Assembly: GCA_022825675.1 (NCBI GenBank)
Contig: JAJDWK010000005.1
Coordinates: 1-64,000, forward strand
Origin: Anaerolineae bacterium
Lineage (GTDB): Bacteria; Chloroflexota; Anaerolineae; Aggregatilineales; Phototrophicaceae
DNA length: 64,000 bases
Reading direction: 5' to 3'
The position numbers and the translations under genes are program-made. Of this stretch, positions 43,093 through 52,326 are shown one piece after another. Position 1 is the first letter of the stretch. Each line of letters opens with the position of its first letter. The notes beneath the pieces were generated by a model. That model was given only the letters and a program-made list of their open reading frames with translations. It did no database searches and was not told the DNA's origin.

Positions 43093-44280
43093 ATGTCGAA
43101 ACCATTGGAGCGCCTGCTAAGCCAAAGAACGGCTAGCATGCAGCGCAACCAAATCCGCGAGATACTCAATGTGGTCTCGCAGCCCAATATGATATCGCTG
43201 GCAGGCGGCTTGCCGGCGCCCGAGTCTTTCCCCATCGAAGAGCTGTATGCCATTCAGGAAGCGGTGCTGGATCGTTTTGGCGCGGACGCGCTGCAATATG
43301 ATGTGACCGAAGGCTTCGCGCCCTTTCGTGAGGCATTGGCGAGTTACCTCGCGGGCAAAAGCGTCCGCGCCGGTGCCGAAGACCTGCTGGTATTCAATGG
43401 CTCGCAGAGCGCACTGGATATGCTGGGCAAGGTATTGATATCGCCGGGCGACATCATCGCCCTGGAATCGCCGAGTTACCTGGGCGCGATTTCCGCCTTC
43501 AGCGCTTATGAGCCGCGGTACATCAGCATTGAGACTGATGACGGCGGGCTCATCCCCGAGGCGCTGGAGGCGGCATTGGCGCGCCAGCCCGTCAAATTCC
43601 TGTATTTGGTGACGACATTTCAAAACCCCACCGGGCGCAGTTTGAGCGCGGAGCGGCGGCAAGCCATCGCCGAGATACTCCGCGCTTATGACGCGCTTGC
43701 CATCGAAGACGACCCCTACAGCGACTTGCGTTTTCGCGGCGAAGCGCCGCCGCCGCTGCATCATTTCGCGCCGGAAAATACCGTCTATGTCAGCACATTG
43801 TCGAAGATATTCGCGCCCGGGCTGCGCTTGGGCTTTTGCCTGGCGCCGCCGCCAATCCGCAAGTGGCTGTATACCGCCAAGCAAGGCGCGGATTTGCACA
43901 GCAATACTTATGCGCAGGCATTGGCGGCGGAATATGTCACTGGCGGCTATATCGAGCGGCAAGTGCCGAAGATAATCGAGCTGTACCGCCCGCGCCAAGA
44001 AACCATGCTGAAAGCGATGGCGGCGCATTTCCCCGCCGGCTATCGCTGGACAGAACCTGAAGGCGGCATGTTCATCTGGGTGGAGGGACCGGACGGCATC
44101 GATACGGAAGACCTGTATTGGAAAGCGGTCGAAAAGGGCGTCGCCTTTGTGCCGGGCAAGTTCTTTTTCATCAACGAGGGCGAGGGGCTGCCGACCATGC
44201 GCTTGAACTTCACCAAAGTGGATGAAGCCACTATCCAAGGCGCAGTCGCCACGCTCGGGCGTGTGATGCGGGATTTCTAA
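43093..44280 (+). CDS. PLP-dependent aminotransferase (class I/II, LysN/2-aminoadipate type)
   Basis: Protein of 395 residues from ATG 43093 (GAGGTG upstream). MISLAGGLPAPESFP and LQYDVTEGFAPFREALASYL start the domain. GSQSALDMLGKVLISPGD, TTFQNPTGRSLS, AIEDDPYSDLRFRG and the PLP lysine in VYVSTLSKIFAPGLRLGF follow, with the substrate Arg in MRLNFTK. The pattern fits the group of 2-aminoadipate, valine-pyruvate and aromatic aminotransferases with a swapped N-terminus. The specific substrate is unknown. Confidence 0.9.
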   Translation: MSKPLERLLSQRTASMQRNQIREILNVVSQPNMISLAGGLPAPESFPIEELYAIQEAVLDRFGADALQYDVTEGFAPFREALASYLAGKSVRAGAEDLLVFNGSQSALDMLGKVLISPGDIIALESPSYLGAISAFSAYEPRYISIETDDGGLIPEALEAALARQPVKFLYLVTTFQNPTGRSLSAERRQAIAEILRAYDALAIEDDPYSDLRFRGEAPPPLHHFAPENTVYVSTLSKIFAPGLRLGFCLAPPPIRKWLYTAKQGADLHSNTYAQALAAEYVTGGYIERQVPKIIELYRPRQETMLKAMAAHFPAGYRWTEPEGGMFIWVEGPDGIDTEDLYWKAVEKGVAFVPGKFFFINEGEGLPTMRLNFTKVDEATIQGAVATLGRVMRDF

Positions 44281-44323
44281 GCCGAGCAAAGCCGCCTGCA
44301 AAGGGATACACGCGTAACTGTTT

Positions 44324-45559
44324 ATGCCCGCCCAGCACATTGCACCGAGAAAACTCAGCCCCGTTCGCAGCCGCCTGCGCCATCTGATACTGGCATTTTA
44401 TGCGCCCGCCTTGATGGCAACATTGGGGCAAGGCTTGCTCGTGCCCATCCTGCCGCTGTACGCCGCGGATTTTGAGATAAGTTATCTCTTAATCGGCTTG
44501 GTATTGGCGGGCGAAGGCATTGGCACGCTCATCGCCGATGTGCCAACGGGCATGATGCAGCGGCGCTTCGGCGACAAACAAGTGATGATGGCAGGGCTGC
44601 TGCTCAAAGCGCTGTCGATAGGCTTGCTCTTCTTCGCCTCGACGATATGGGTGGCGCTGCTGCTGCGTTTGATTGCCGGTTTCGGGCGCTCGATGTATAC
44701 GGTATCCGCCCATGTTTTTGTGACGAACAGCGTCGACCGCGACATGCGCGGCAAAGCCATCTCGATGTTTGGCGGCACTTATCGGCTGGGCGGCTTCATC
44801 GGTCCCGCGATTGGCGGCTTTGTGGCGGGCATGCTGGGCTTGCGCTCGGCATTTCTCGCCGCCGCTTTGGCGACGGCGCTGGGATTGCTGCTGGTGCTGC
44901 TCTTCACCACCAACAGCAAAGGGACGCGGGGCGGCGCATCAGCGAAGCATCTGGATATGCGGGCGGTGCTGCGCGCGAATTATCGCGTCTTGGCATCGGC
45001 GGGCACGGCGCAGATATTCGGGCAGACTATCCGCGCCGGCAGGACCATCGTCATCCCGCTTTTCGCCGCTGACGCGCTTGGGTTGGCGGTCGATCAAATC
45101 GGCTTGATAGTCAGCATTTCGGTGGCGGTTGATTTCAGCCTCTTCCTGGTGGCTGGCTGGCTGATGGACCGCTTCGGGCGCAAGTTCGCGATCGTGCCCT
45201 GCTTCGGCATCCAGGCGCTGGGCATGGCGCTGGTGCCATTCGCGAGCGGCTTCGGCGGCTTGCTCTTCGCCGCGGTTGTCATCGGCATCGGCAATGGGCT
45301 GGGCGCCGGCAGCATGATGACCTTGGGCGCTGACCTGTCATCAGCGGGCTCGCGCGGGGAATTTTTGGGCATTTGGCGGCTCATCGGCGATGTAGGTCAT
45401 ACGGGCGCGCCGCTGCTGGTGGGCGTGGTGGCGGATATTCTCGTGCTCAGCTCCGCCATTTGGGTGATTGCCGGCTCGGGATTGGCGGCAGCCAGCATCT
45501 TCCTCTTCCTGGTGCCCGAGACGCACCGGCGCAAGCCGCCGCCAGCGCTCGCGACTTAG
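44324..45559 (+). CDS. MFS transporter
   Basis: Protein of 411 residues with about twelve membrane helices. The MFS loop between helices 2 and 3 reads DVPTGMMQRRFGDKQVMMAG, and the equivalent loop in the second half is GWLMDRFGRKFAIVPCFG. IGNGLGAGSMMTLGADLSSAG resembles drug-efflux members. The substrate is unknown. It lies 44 bases after the aminotransferase gene and may be co-transcribed with it. Confidence 0.88.
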   Translation: MPAQHIAPRKLSPVRSRLRHLILAFYAPALMATLGQGLLVPILPLYAADFEISYLLIGLVLAGEGIGTLIADVPTGMMQRRFGDKQVMMAGLLLKALSIGLLFFASTIWVALLLRLIAGFGRSMYTVSAHVFVTNSVDRDMRGKAISMFGGTYRLGGFIGPAIGGFVAGMLGLRSAFLAAALATALGLLLVLLFTTNSKGTRGGASAKHLDMRAVLRANYRVLASAGTAQIFGQTIRAGRTIVIPLFAADALGLAVDQIGLIVSISVAVDFSLFLVAGWLMDRFGRKFAIVPCFGIQALGMALVPFASGFGGLLFAAVVIGIGNGLGAGSMMTLGADLSSAGSRGEFLGIWRLIGDVGHTGAPLLVGVVADILVLSSAIWVIAGSGLAAASIFLFLVPETHRRKPPPALAT

Positions 45560-45567
45560 CCCCCAGC

Positions 45568-45600
45568 CAAGCCCCTCCCCCAAAAAATGAGAGAGGGGCT
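45568..45600 (+). repeat. GC-rich inverted repeat, terminator-like
   Basis: AAGCCCCTC (45568-45576) and GAGGGGCTT (45592-45600) are perfect 9-base complements around a 15-base loop containing a run of A. It lies between the MFS gene and trmB. There is no T tract, so it may be a bidirectional terminator or a small dispersed palindrome. Confidence 0.5.
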
Positions 45601-45638
45601 TATGAGCGCTTGCAAGGCCGAGAGATGCGAGACCAGTG

Positions 45639-46619
45639 ATGCTTAAGTTAAGCTATCTGACAGTGGACTGGCCGCTGCGGCAGGAGCGGCTCTTCCCGCG
45701 GGCGGCGGCGCTGATTGTCGAAATCGGCTTCGGCAATGGCGAATACCTGGCGCAGCTGGCGCAGGCGCGCCCGGACTGCAACCTGCTGGGGCTGGAGATA
45801 TCAAGCCAGTCCATGACACGGGCGGAAGCGCGCATCGAAAAGCTGGGGCTGCAAAACGCGCGCGTGATACAATGCCGGGCGGAGACGGCGCTGGCGCACC
45901 TGCTGCCGCCCGTGTCAGTCGCCGAATTTCACATCAATTATCCCGACCCCTGGTTCAAGAAAAAACATCAACGGCGGCGCTTGATGCAGCGGCAGACGCT
46001 GGACTATATGGCGAGCCGCTTGGTCAGCGGCGGCACGCTGCTGCTGGCGACCGACATCCGCGCTTATGCCGAGATGGCGGACGCGGCGCTGCAAGCCACA
46101 CCGGGGCTGGACAATCTGCTGGGCGCGCCCTGGCTGCCAGATTTGCCTGGGCGCTTCCGCACAAAATACGAGCGCAAAGGTTATCGTGAAGGGCGCGGCG
46201 GGCATTTCTTCCGCTATCGGCGCAACCGCCAGCCCGTTTATCACCCGCCGCTGATACAGGAGTTGGACATGCCGCACTTATTTTTGCATTCGCCGCTGAA
46301 TGCGCCGGCGATAATCGACCGCTTTTCGCCGACGCGCCGGCATGCAGCGGGCGCGCATATCGCGATTTTGAACGGCTATGCCAACCGCAAGCGCGACAGC
46401 GCCGTCTTTGAAGTGGTGGTGGAAGAGCCGACAATCGAGCAGCGCGCGCTCATCAGCCTAAGCCCGCGGGAGGAGCCGCGGCAGTACATCGTCAAGCTGA
46501 CGGCGGTGGGGCATGCGCGCCCGACAGCGGGCATGCACGCGGCGGTGGCGGCGGTCGGCGAGTGGGTGGCGGGCTTGCATGAGGAAGGGGCGGTGCTGGC
46601 GCGGAAGGTGCGGGGGTGA
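45639..46619 (+). CDS. trmB: tRNA (guanine-N7-)-methyltransferase with C-terminal extension
   Basis: Protein of 326 residues. The first 205 residues are TrmB: VEIGFGNGEYLAQLA (SAM loop), NLLGLEISSQSMTRAEARI, EFHINYPDPWFKKKHQRRRL (the family's signature block) and TDIRAYAEMADAAL. It methylates G46 of tRNA. The last 115 or so residues, from MPHLFLHSPLNAPA, are an extra beta-rich domain absent from the E. coli enzyme. GTG 45636 directly precedes ATG 45639 and either could be the start. Confidence 0.9.
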   Translation: MLKLSYLTVDWPLRQERLFPRAAALIVEIGFGNGEYLAQLAQARPDCNLLGLEISSQSMTRAEARIEKLGLQNARVIQCRAETALAHLLPPVSVAEFHINYPDPWFKKKHQRRRLMQRQTLDYMASRLVSGGTLLLATDIRAYAEMADAALQATPGLDNLLGAPWLPDLPGRFRTKYERKGYREGRGGHFFRYRRNRQPVYHPPLIQELDMPHLFLHSPLNAPAIIDRFSPTRRHAAGAHIAILNGYANRKRDSAVFEVVVEEPTIEQRALISLSPREEPRQYIVKLTAVGHARPTAGMHAAVAAVGEWVAGLHEEGAVLARKVRG

Positions 46620-46650
46620 TTTCACCACAGAGGCACGGAGGGCGCAGAGA

Positions 46651-47556
46651 TTATGGCATGTCAGCTTCGACAAGGGCGATCTGCGCGGGAGAAAGGCCGT
46701 AGAGTTGAAAGATGTACTTGTCAATGCGGGCTTGGGAGGTTTTCTCGTTGGCGTGGCGGTTGGCGTAGATTCGTTTGACTTCGGCGATGATATTCTCGAC
46801 GAGGTTGGGCTGGGCGGCGAAATTGGGCAGGGGGATGCGGGAAATAATAGGTCGATTAAAGTGCATAGTGCGAATTGGTTTGGAAAAAATAAAGCGATAA
46901 ACATACCAATTGATCAATCTGCTATTCAGCAATGCCAACACGAAGTATGGTGACAGCGTGTCCCCAATTTCCAACCGATTAATGGTATTGAGAATCAAGA
47001 ATCGAGTTTCCGCCCTCTGCACAAGATGAGCGGTTATCTTGATATGTTTCACAGGATTTTCGATGAATGCGAGTATATCCTGAACAATAATATCTCCTGC
47101 TTCAATCTTTGCTTTGGCTGGAACAGAGTCTAATCGACAGTATCCCTTGAAATCTTTAAGATGGAATCTCTGTACATTAGCGCCGCCAATTACTGCATAT
47201 TTACTCTTTGAATTTAGGATTTTCTTTTGCAAATCACTGCCTGACGAGATGTTGACTAGCCCACCTAAAAATTGTCCAGTTAGTTGCATCTGGTGTGCAA
47301 TCCGCAGCTCCTCTATGGAAATACAATTTAAGAGCATCCCGAACCGGCGGCATTCGCTTTTCTCAACTTTATCAAATACAGCCTTGCTGCTTCGCTCCAA
47401 GATTAAATTGCGATACTCCCGAATATCCACATCTTTTCGATGAATGTAAATGACCTGCTCCAGCAAGACTTCGTCCCAGCCACGGCCGCAGTCAGCTATG
47501 ACCTCCAGCCCATCCAACAGCCGCTCACGCAGTCTTCGCCAATTCGACGCGTACAA
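46651..47556 (-). CDS. Type IIG-like restriction-modification enzyme, C-terminal specificity half (out of frame with 47574-49628)
   Basis: The frame is open from 47583 to the stop at 46651 (310 codons); the listed start is only the first TTG. The codons just after the G tract encode HGLIVPKSFLYASNWRRLRE, a continuation expected right after the methylase domain in this family. The rest resembles the TaqI/Eco57I-type target-recognition domain (GGANVQRFHLKDFKGY, ending with a helical KTSQARIDKYIFQLYGLS). It has no ribosome-binding site of its own and is probably produced only as a fusion after a frame change in the G tract. Base composition is more AT-rich than the neighbours. Confidence 0.8.
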   Translation of the reverse strand: MYASNWRRLRERLLDGLEVIADCGRGWDEVLLEQVIYIHRKDVDIREYRNLILERSSKAVFDKVEKSECRRFGMLLNCISIEELRIAHQMQLTGQFLGGLVNISSGSDLQKKILNSKSKYAVIGGANVQRFHLKDFKGYCRLDSVPAKAKIEAGDIIVQDILAFIENPVKHIKITAHLVQRAETRFLILNTINRLEIGDTLSPYFVLALLNSRLINWYVYRFIFSKPIRTMHFNRPIISRIPLPNFAAQPNLVENIIAEVKRIYANRHANEKTSQARIDKYIFQLYGLSPAQIALVEADMP

Positions 47557-47573
47557 AAACGATTTAGGAACAA

Positions 47574-49628
47574 TTAATCCGTGCCCCCCCCCCCCGTGGC
47601 GATTCTTAATGCTTGCGTCGACTGCGCCATGAACAGGCCGGCGGTATTTGTCATGCCGATATTAAATTCCCGCCGAAAATATTTCCTTTCCTCAGCGTTT
47701 AGCTTCGCGCCGTAGGGCGGATTGCCGAAGGTAAATGTAAAGCCGGGATTGTCCAGGTGCTGCCCGTTCTCGTCCAAGAAGACCTCGGGGAATTCAATCG
47801 CCCAATGAAAAGGGTTTTTGAACTGAGCAAAATCATCCTGGAATTTACTATTGAGTTCAACAGTCGCATTTTCAAGCTCAGTTTGTATTTCGCTATGGCG
47901 AGGATCCGTGTGCGCGGTTTCGACAAGCTCTGCGCGCAAGCGGCGGATGTGCGCCAGATTCTCAGCATGGTCTGCCAGGCGGGGGTCATCGGGGCACAAG
48001 CCTATGAGCGCGTTGCCCACCTTGATATTTTGGTTGAGTATCAAGGGAAGGGTCAGTTTATTGCTGGCTTTAGCCCCTTCCAAAGCGCGCAGGATTAGAT
48101 TCATCACGGCAATTTCGGCGGCTTGTGGGTCGAGGTCAACGCCATAAAGATGCCTTTCCAGTATGAGTCGCGGATAGTTGTCGCGGATGTAGCGACCTTC
48201 GGCTTGAATCTGATGGATTTCGGGTGGGATATCGAGGAAGGCTAAGTCTCGGGCTTGCCGCAGGTATTCAGATTCCAAGCGCTTCTCTTCTGCCTGATAG
48301 AATTCCGCCAAGACCTGATAGGCATAAATGAGGAAGGAGCCGCTGCCACAGGCGCTGTCAAGCAGCCGCAAATTGCGTATTTCCGTGGAAGTCTTGCGAG
48401 ATTGCCCGCGTATGCGTATTCCGTTAGGTTTGCCGTCGTGAGTGCCGTAAAGATATTTTCCAAGCGTATGGTCGACGATGAAGCGCACAATGTATTGCGG
48501 CGTGTAATAGCTGCCCTGCGCCTTTCGAGTGTCTAAATTGTCCTGGATGCTTATCGCTCCATCTTCGAGGTCAAGCGTTTTTCCGAGATACTGTTCATAA
48601 GTATTGCCCATGATGTCGGCGGGCATAGCGCGGTAGCGGGCTTCGTATAGCTTTTCCAATAGCGGGAAAAGGACTTCATCGCTGAATTGTGCCTGGTCGA
48701 CCACTGAAGGCGCGAATAAAGCAGAGTTGTGTAGTTGGTCAAAGGCGCGAAACACAAAAGTTAACTGAACTTGCAATCCGCCGGCGTAGGGATTGTTCTT
48801 GCAGGTTTCATAGGCTTTCCAAAGCGGTCTGCTGTCAATGACAAAGTGGTCTTCCGCAAAACGAATAACGACAAGTCGATCCAAAAACCTCTGAATAACC
48901 GAGCGCAACAATGACAATTTGAGGCTGCCGTCTTCTCTAAATACCCAAGGATTTTGTCTAGGGGTCAGTGAAATATCGATGGCTAGGGCTTCTCGCTGTT
49001 GGTTGATAAATGCTAAGTAATCGGTATCCAGGTCTTTGACGACGCGCTGGTCGTTTAGCCGCTCCAAGCTGCCATTATGGATACTTTCCCAGGACAATTG
49101 CCACAGCAGCTCAAAATCATCATTGTAAGCGGCTGGTGCATCAAAGGTTAAAATCAGCCAATCTCGGCGAGCGTTAAACAAACGGAGGCATTCGAAATTA
49201 ATTAGAATCGCCCATTTGCCGCCGTTATCAAATGCGTAATTTATAGCTTGCTGTTCTTCTTGCGTTCTATCTACAGCCATGCCCGGCAACGCAAGCTGGC
49301 CCGGTCCCATCGACCACTCATTGGAATCTGATAGCCGCTCAATACGCCCAAAGCGCTTTGCCTCGATGAACACTCTTTCGTTGTTAGACAGATTCAACAC
49401 TCGGTCGACGCGCCGCCTGTTTACCGCCGGCTTTTCGCGCTCATATATGTTGAGGTCTTCGATGGGCCAGCCTAATACATCACGAAACAGAGGGTCTATA
49501 AAGCTGCCCAGCACACCACTTTCGCTCACTTCTGCTTTCTGTGATTCAGTGAGCTTATAATATCTCTCGACAAGTTCGCTTAAATTCTGGCGGGCTATGT
49601 CTTCTGAAGGCGGCATGAGAATACTCAC
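47574..49628 (-). CDS. Type IIG-like restriction-modification enzyme, nuclease and methylase part (truncated by frameshift)
   Basis: Protein of 684 residues. The N-terminal domain has a PD-(D/E)xK-like nuclease site (RRVDRVLNLSNNERVFIEAK). An adenine methylase domain follows: motif I LRLLDSACGSGSFLIYAY near residue 430 and catalytic NPPYG near residue 645 in FTFTFGNPPYGAKL. The frame then enters a run of glycine codons (G12 tract) and ends after TGGGGTD. The specificity domain is downstream in another frame; with 10 or 13 G the full protein would be about 991-992 residues. Lower GC than the surroundings and no neighbouring R-M genes suggest acquisition by transfer. Confidence 0.85.
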   Translation of the reverse strand: MSILMPPSEDIARQNLSELVERYYKLTESQKAEVSESGVLGSFIDPLFRDVLGWPIEDLNIYEREKPAVNRRRVDRVLNLSNNERVFIEAKRFGRIERLSDSNEWSMGPGQLALPGMAVDRTQEEQQAINYAFDNGGKWAILINFECLRLFNARRDWLILTFDAPAAYNDDFELLWQLSWESIHNGSLERLNDQRVVKDLDTDYLAFINQQREALAIDISLTPRQNPWVFREDGSLKLSLLRSVIQRFLDRLVVIRFAEDHFVIDSRPLWKAYETCKNNPYAGGLQVQLTFVFRAFDQLHNSALFAPSVVDQAQFSDEVLFPLLEKLYEARYRAMPADIMGNTYEQYLGKTLDLEDGAISIQDNLDTRKAQGSYYTPQYIVRFIVDHTLGKYLYGTHDGKPNGIRIRGQSRKTSTEIRNLRLLDSACGSGSFLIYAYQVLAEFYQAEEKRLESEYLRQARDLAFLDIPPEIHQIQAEGRYIRDNYPRLILERHLYGVDLDPQAAEIAVMNLILRALEGAKASNKLTLPLILNQNIKVGNALIGLCPDDPRLADHAENLAHIRRLRAELVETAHTDPRHSEIQTELENATVELNSKFQDDFAQFKNPFHWAIEFPEVFLDENGQHLDNPGFTFTFGNPPYGAKLNAEERKYFRREFNIGMTNTAGLFMAQSTQALRIATGGGGTD
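47584..47595. repeat. Homopolymer tract C12/G12 at a frameshift in the R-M gene
   Basis: Twelve consecutive C on the plus strand (G on the coding strand) sit exactly between the methylase motif NPPYG and the VPKSFLY continuation. A tract of 1+3k G joins the two frames; 12 does not. I saw no other homopolymer of this length in the window. It is either a slipped-strand contingency tract or a sequencing error. Confidence 0.9.
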
Positions 49629-49722
49629 TAGAACCTAGATAGAGGCGAAATTATGCCTCCAATTCACGGCTAGCGTCAACTCTGCTATACTCCACGCTAG
49701 CACTCAATTACAGGTCTCTCAA

Positions 49723-51000
49723 ATGCCCCCACTCACACAACACACCCTGCCCAACGGACTCACCATCCTCCTGCGCGAAGCCCACAGCGCCCCCGTCATC
49801 AGCTGGTGGCTCGCCTACCGCGTCGGCAGCCGCAACGAACCCAGCGGCTTCACCGGCATCTCCCACTGGGTCGAGCACATGATGTTCAAAGGCACGGACA
49901 AGTTCCCCGCCGGCAGCCTCGACCGCGCCATCGACCGCGCCGGCGGGCAGTGGAACGCCTTCACCTCGATGGACGCGACTAAATACTTCGAAACCCTGCC
50001 CGCCGATAAAATCGATATCGCCCTGCGCGCCGAAGCCGACCGCATGCGCAACGCCCTCTTTGACCCCGCCGAAACCGAATCCGAGCGCACCGTCATCCTC
50101 TCCGAACGGCAGGGGGCGGAAAATCAGCCGACCTTCTGGCTGCAAGAGGAGGTGCGCGGTGCCGCTTTCCGCGTGCATGGCTATCATCACGAAATCATCG
50201 GCGATGAGGCTGACCTGCGCGTGATGACCCGTGACGACCTCTATCATCATTATCGGCGGCATTATTGCCCGGCGAATGCGGCCGCTATCGCCGTTGGCGC
50301 TTTTGACAGCGATGCCATGCTGGCGAAGATCGAAGCCCTCTACGGCGCGCTGCCCGCCGTGGAAGCGCCGCTGCTCTTCGCCCGCCAAGAGCCGCGGCAG
50401 CGCGGCGAAAGACGGGTGATGGTCGAGCGGCCCGGCAAGACTGCCTTCCTGGAAGTCTGCCATCGCGCGCCGGCGGCAACGCACGAAGACTGGCTGAAAT
50501 TGAAAGTGCTGGACGCGATTTTGAGCGGCTCCAGCGGCGCTTCTGACAACAAAACCAGCCGCCTCTATCAGGCGCTTGTCAAAAGCGAAATCGCTGCGGG
50601 CGTCGGCGCTTGGCTGACGCCGACAATCGACCCCTATTTGTACAGCATGCTGGTCACGCTGCGGGATGGGCGGCAGCCGCAAGAAGCCGAGGCGATTCTG
50701 ACGGCGGAAATCGAGCGCATTCAAGACGAGGGCGTCAGCGAGGCGGAGCTGAACAAAGCCCGCAAGCAGACCAAAGCCGCCTTCGCCTACAGCGCCGAGA
50801 GCGTCACCGAGCGCGCCTATTGGCTGGCGCAGTCTTTCATCCTGGGCGATGCCCGCTGGTTTGACAGCTATGCCGAACGGCTGATGCGCGTCAGCGCCGC
50901 CGATGTGCTGGATGTCGCCCGCCGCTACTTAATCCCGCGGCAGCGCGTTGTTGGCATCCTGCAGCCGACCGGCGCCGACAGCGAAGGAGCGCCCGCATGA
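49723..51000 (+). CDS. M16 family zinc peptidase, catalytic subunit
   Basis: Protein of 425 residues. The inverted zinc motif HxxEH is present in GISHWVEHMMFKGT at about residue 50, with the downstream Glu in the helix about 75 residues later (SERTVILSERQGAENQP). The C-terminal M16 half domain follows. Such peptidases degrade short peptides or process secreted proteins, often as heterodimers. A TATACT -10 lies at 49686-49691. It overlaps the second M16 gene by four bases. Confidence 0.92.
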   Translation: MPPLTQHTLPNGLTILLREAHSAPVISWWLAYRVGSRNEPSGFTGISHWVEHMMFKGTDKFPAGSLDRAIDRAGGQWNAFTSMDATKYFETLPADKIDIALRAEADRMRNALFDPAETESERTVILSERQGAENQPTFWLQEEVRGAAFRVHGYHHEIIGDEADLRVMTRDDLYHHYRRHYCPANAAAIAVGAFDSDAMLAKIEALYGALPAVEAPLLFARQEPRQRGERRVMVERPGKTAFLEVCHRAPAATHEDWLKLKVLDAILSGSSGASDNKTSRLYQALVKSEIAAGVGAWLTPTIDPYLYSMLVTLRDGRQPQEAEAILTAEIERIQDEGVSEAELNKARKQTKAAFAYSAESVTERAYWLAQSFILGDARWFDSYAERLMRVSAADVLDVARRYLIPRQRVVGILQPTGADSEGAPA

Positions 51001-52307
51001 CCGCCGCCCAATTGAGCATTCCCAGCGCCAGCAGCATCCAGCGCGCGCAGTTGCCCAACGGCATCACGATTTTGGCATACGAGAATCCCGCCGTGCAGTC
51101 GGTCAATCTGACAGGCTCGCTGCATGCCGGCAGCATCTATGAAGCGCCGGACAAAAGCGGCTTGGCATCGCTGGTCGGCACGGCGCTGATGACGGGCGCG
51201 GTGCATCGGGATTTTGACGCTTTTCACGGCGCGCTGGAAGCTATCGGCGCTGACCTGGGCATGCGCGCCTATCGGCACAAGCTGAGCTTCGGCGGCAAAG
51301 CGCTGGCGGAAGATTTGCCTACCTTGGTGGACTTGGCGCGTGATGCGCTGCGCCAGCCAACTTTCCCGCCCGAGCATGTGGAGCGGCTGCGCGGCGAGCG
51401 CCTGACGCGGCTGCAATACAGCCAGTTCGACACTCGTTACCGCGCGGGCGAAGCGATGCGCAAAGCGCTCTACCCGCCCGAGCATGCCTATCACCGCGCC
51501 GCCGCTGGCGAAGAAGATAGCATTCAAGCGATTACTTTAAAAGACTTACGCGCCTTCCATGCGCGGCATTTTGGTCCCCGCGGGATGTTGATTGTGCTGG
51601 TCGGCGCGCTGAACGCGGAAGAAGCCATCGCCATGGCCGCCGATGCCTTTGGCGACTGGCAGAACAAAGAGCAGCCGCCGCCGCAGCCAGTGGCAAGTCC
51701 GGCAGCCGCCGCCGCGTCAAAGCGGGAGCAGGTCTTTGTGCCGGGCAAAACGCAGTCCGATATCAGCATGGGCATGATTGGACCGCCGAGGCAGGCGGAC
51801 GATTTCCTGGCGGCGCAGCTCGCCAACAGCATCCTGGGCGAATTTGGCATGATGGGCAGAATCGGCAAAAGCGTGCGCGAAGACAAAGGGCTGGCGTATT
51901 ATGCCTACAGCCGGCTGGGCGGCGGGCATGGTCCCGAACCGTGGAGCGTCAGCGCGGGCGTCAACCCGGAAAATGTGGACTTGGCAATCGCCTCCATCCT
52001 GGAAGAAATCAAGCGCCTGACGCAGACCCTGGTTTCCGAAGAAGACCTGGCGGACAATCAAAGTTATTTCACAGGGCGTATGCCGCTGCGGCTGGAAAGC
52101 AACGAAGGCATCGCCGCCCACATACACAGCATGGAAAGTTTTGATTTGGGGCTGGATTATCTGCTGGGCTATCGGGAGCGCATCTACAGCATCAGCCGCG
52201 ACGACATCTTACACGCGGCGCAAAAGTACCTCGCCGCCGAGCGGATGGTCATCGCGGTGGCGGGACCGGGGCAGGCGGCATCGGCGCAGAATGCCCCCCA
52301 TGGATAG
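50997..52307 (+). CDS. M16 family peptidase-like, non-catalytic partner
   Basis: Protein of 436 residues with the same two-domain M16 fold. The zinc motif is lost: the segment equivalent to HxxEH reads GLASLVGTALMTGA. The R/Y pair that binds the substrate C-terminus lies in the second half (GMMGRIGKSVREDKGLAYYAYSRLGG). It is encoded by an ATGA overlap with the catalytic subunit, so the two probably form a heterodimer like the mitochondrial and PqqL-type alpha/beta pairs. Confidence 0.9.
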   Translation: MTAAQLSIPSASSIQRAQLPNGITILAYENPAVQSVNLTGSLHAGSIYEAPDKSGLASLVGTALMTGAVHRDFDAFHGALEAIGADLGMRAYRHKLSFGGKALAEDLPTLVDLARDALRQPTFPPEHVERLRGERLTRLQYSQFDTRYRAGEAMRKALYPPEHAYHRAAAGEEDSIQAITLKDLRAFHARHFGPRGMLIVLVGALNAEEAIAMAADAFGDWQNKEQPPPQPVASPAAAAASKREQVFVPGKTQSDISMGMIGPPRQADDFLAAQLANSILGEFGMMGRIGKSVREDKGLAYYAYSRLGGGHGPEPWSVSAGVNPENVDLAIASILEEIKRLTQTLVSEEDLADNQSYFTGRMPLRLESNEGIAAHIHSMESFDLGLDYLLGYRERIYSISRDDILHAAQKYLAAERMVIAVAGPGQAASAQNAPHG

Positions 52308-52326
52308 GGTACCGAGAGCCGCCAAA

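Noticed and set aside
43117..44340. Long minus-strand frames opposite the aminotransferase, sigma factor, fabF and M16 genes
   Set aside because: All mirror well-identified sense genes and lack recognisable motifs or ribosome sites.
46620..46650. A CRISPR-like repeat at CACAGAGGCACGGAGG
   Set aside because: Only a single degenerate unit is present, with no spacers and no cas genes in the window.
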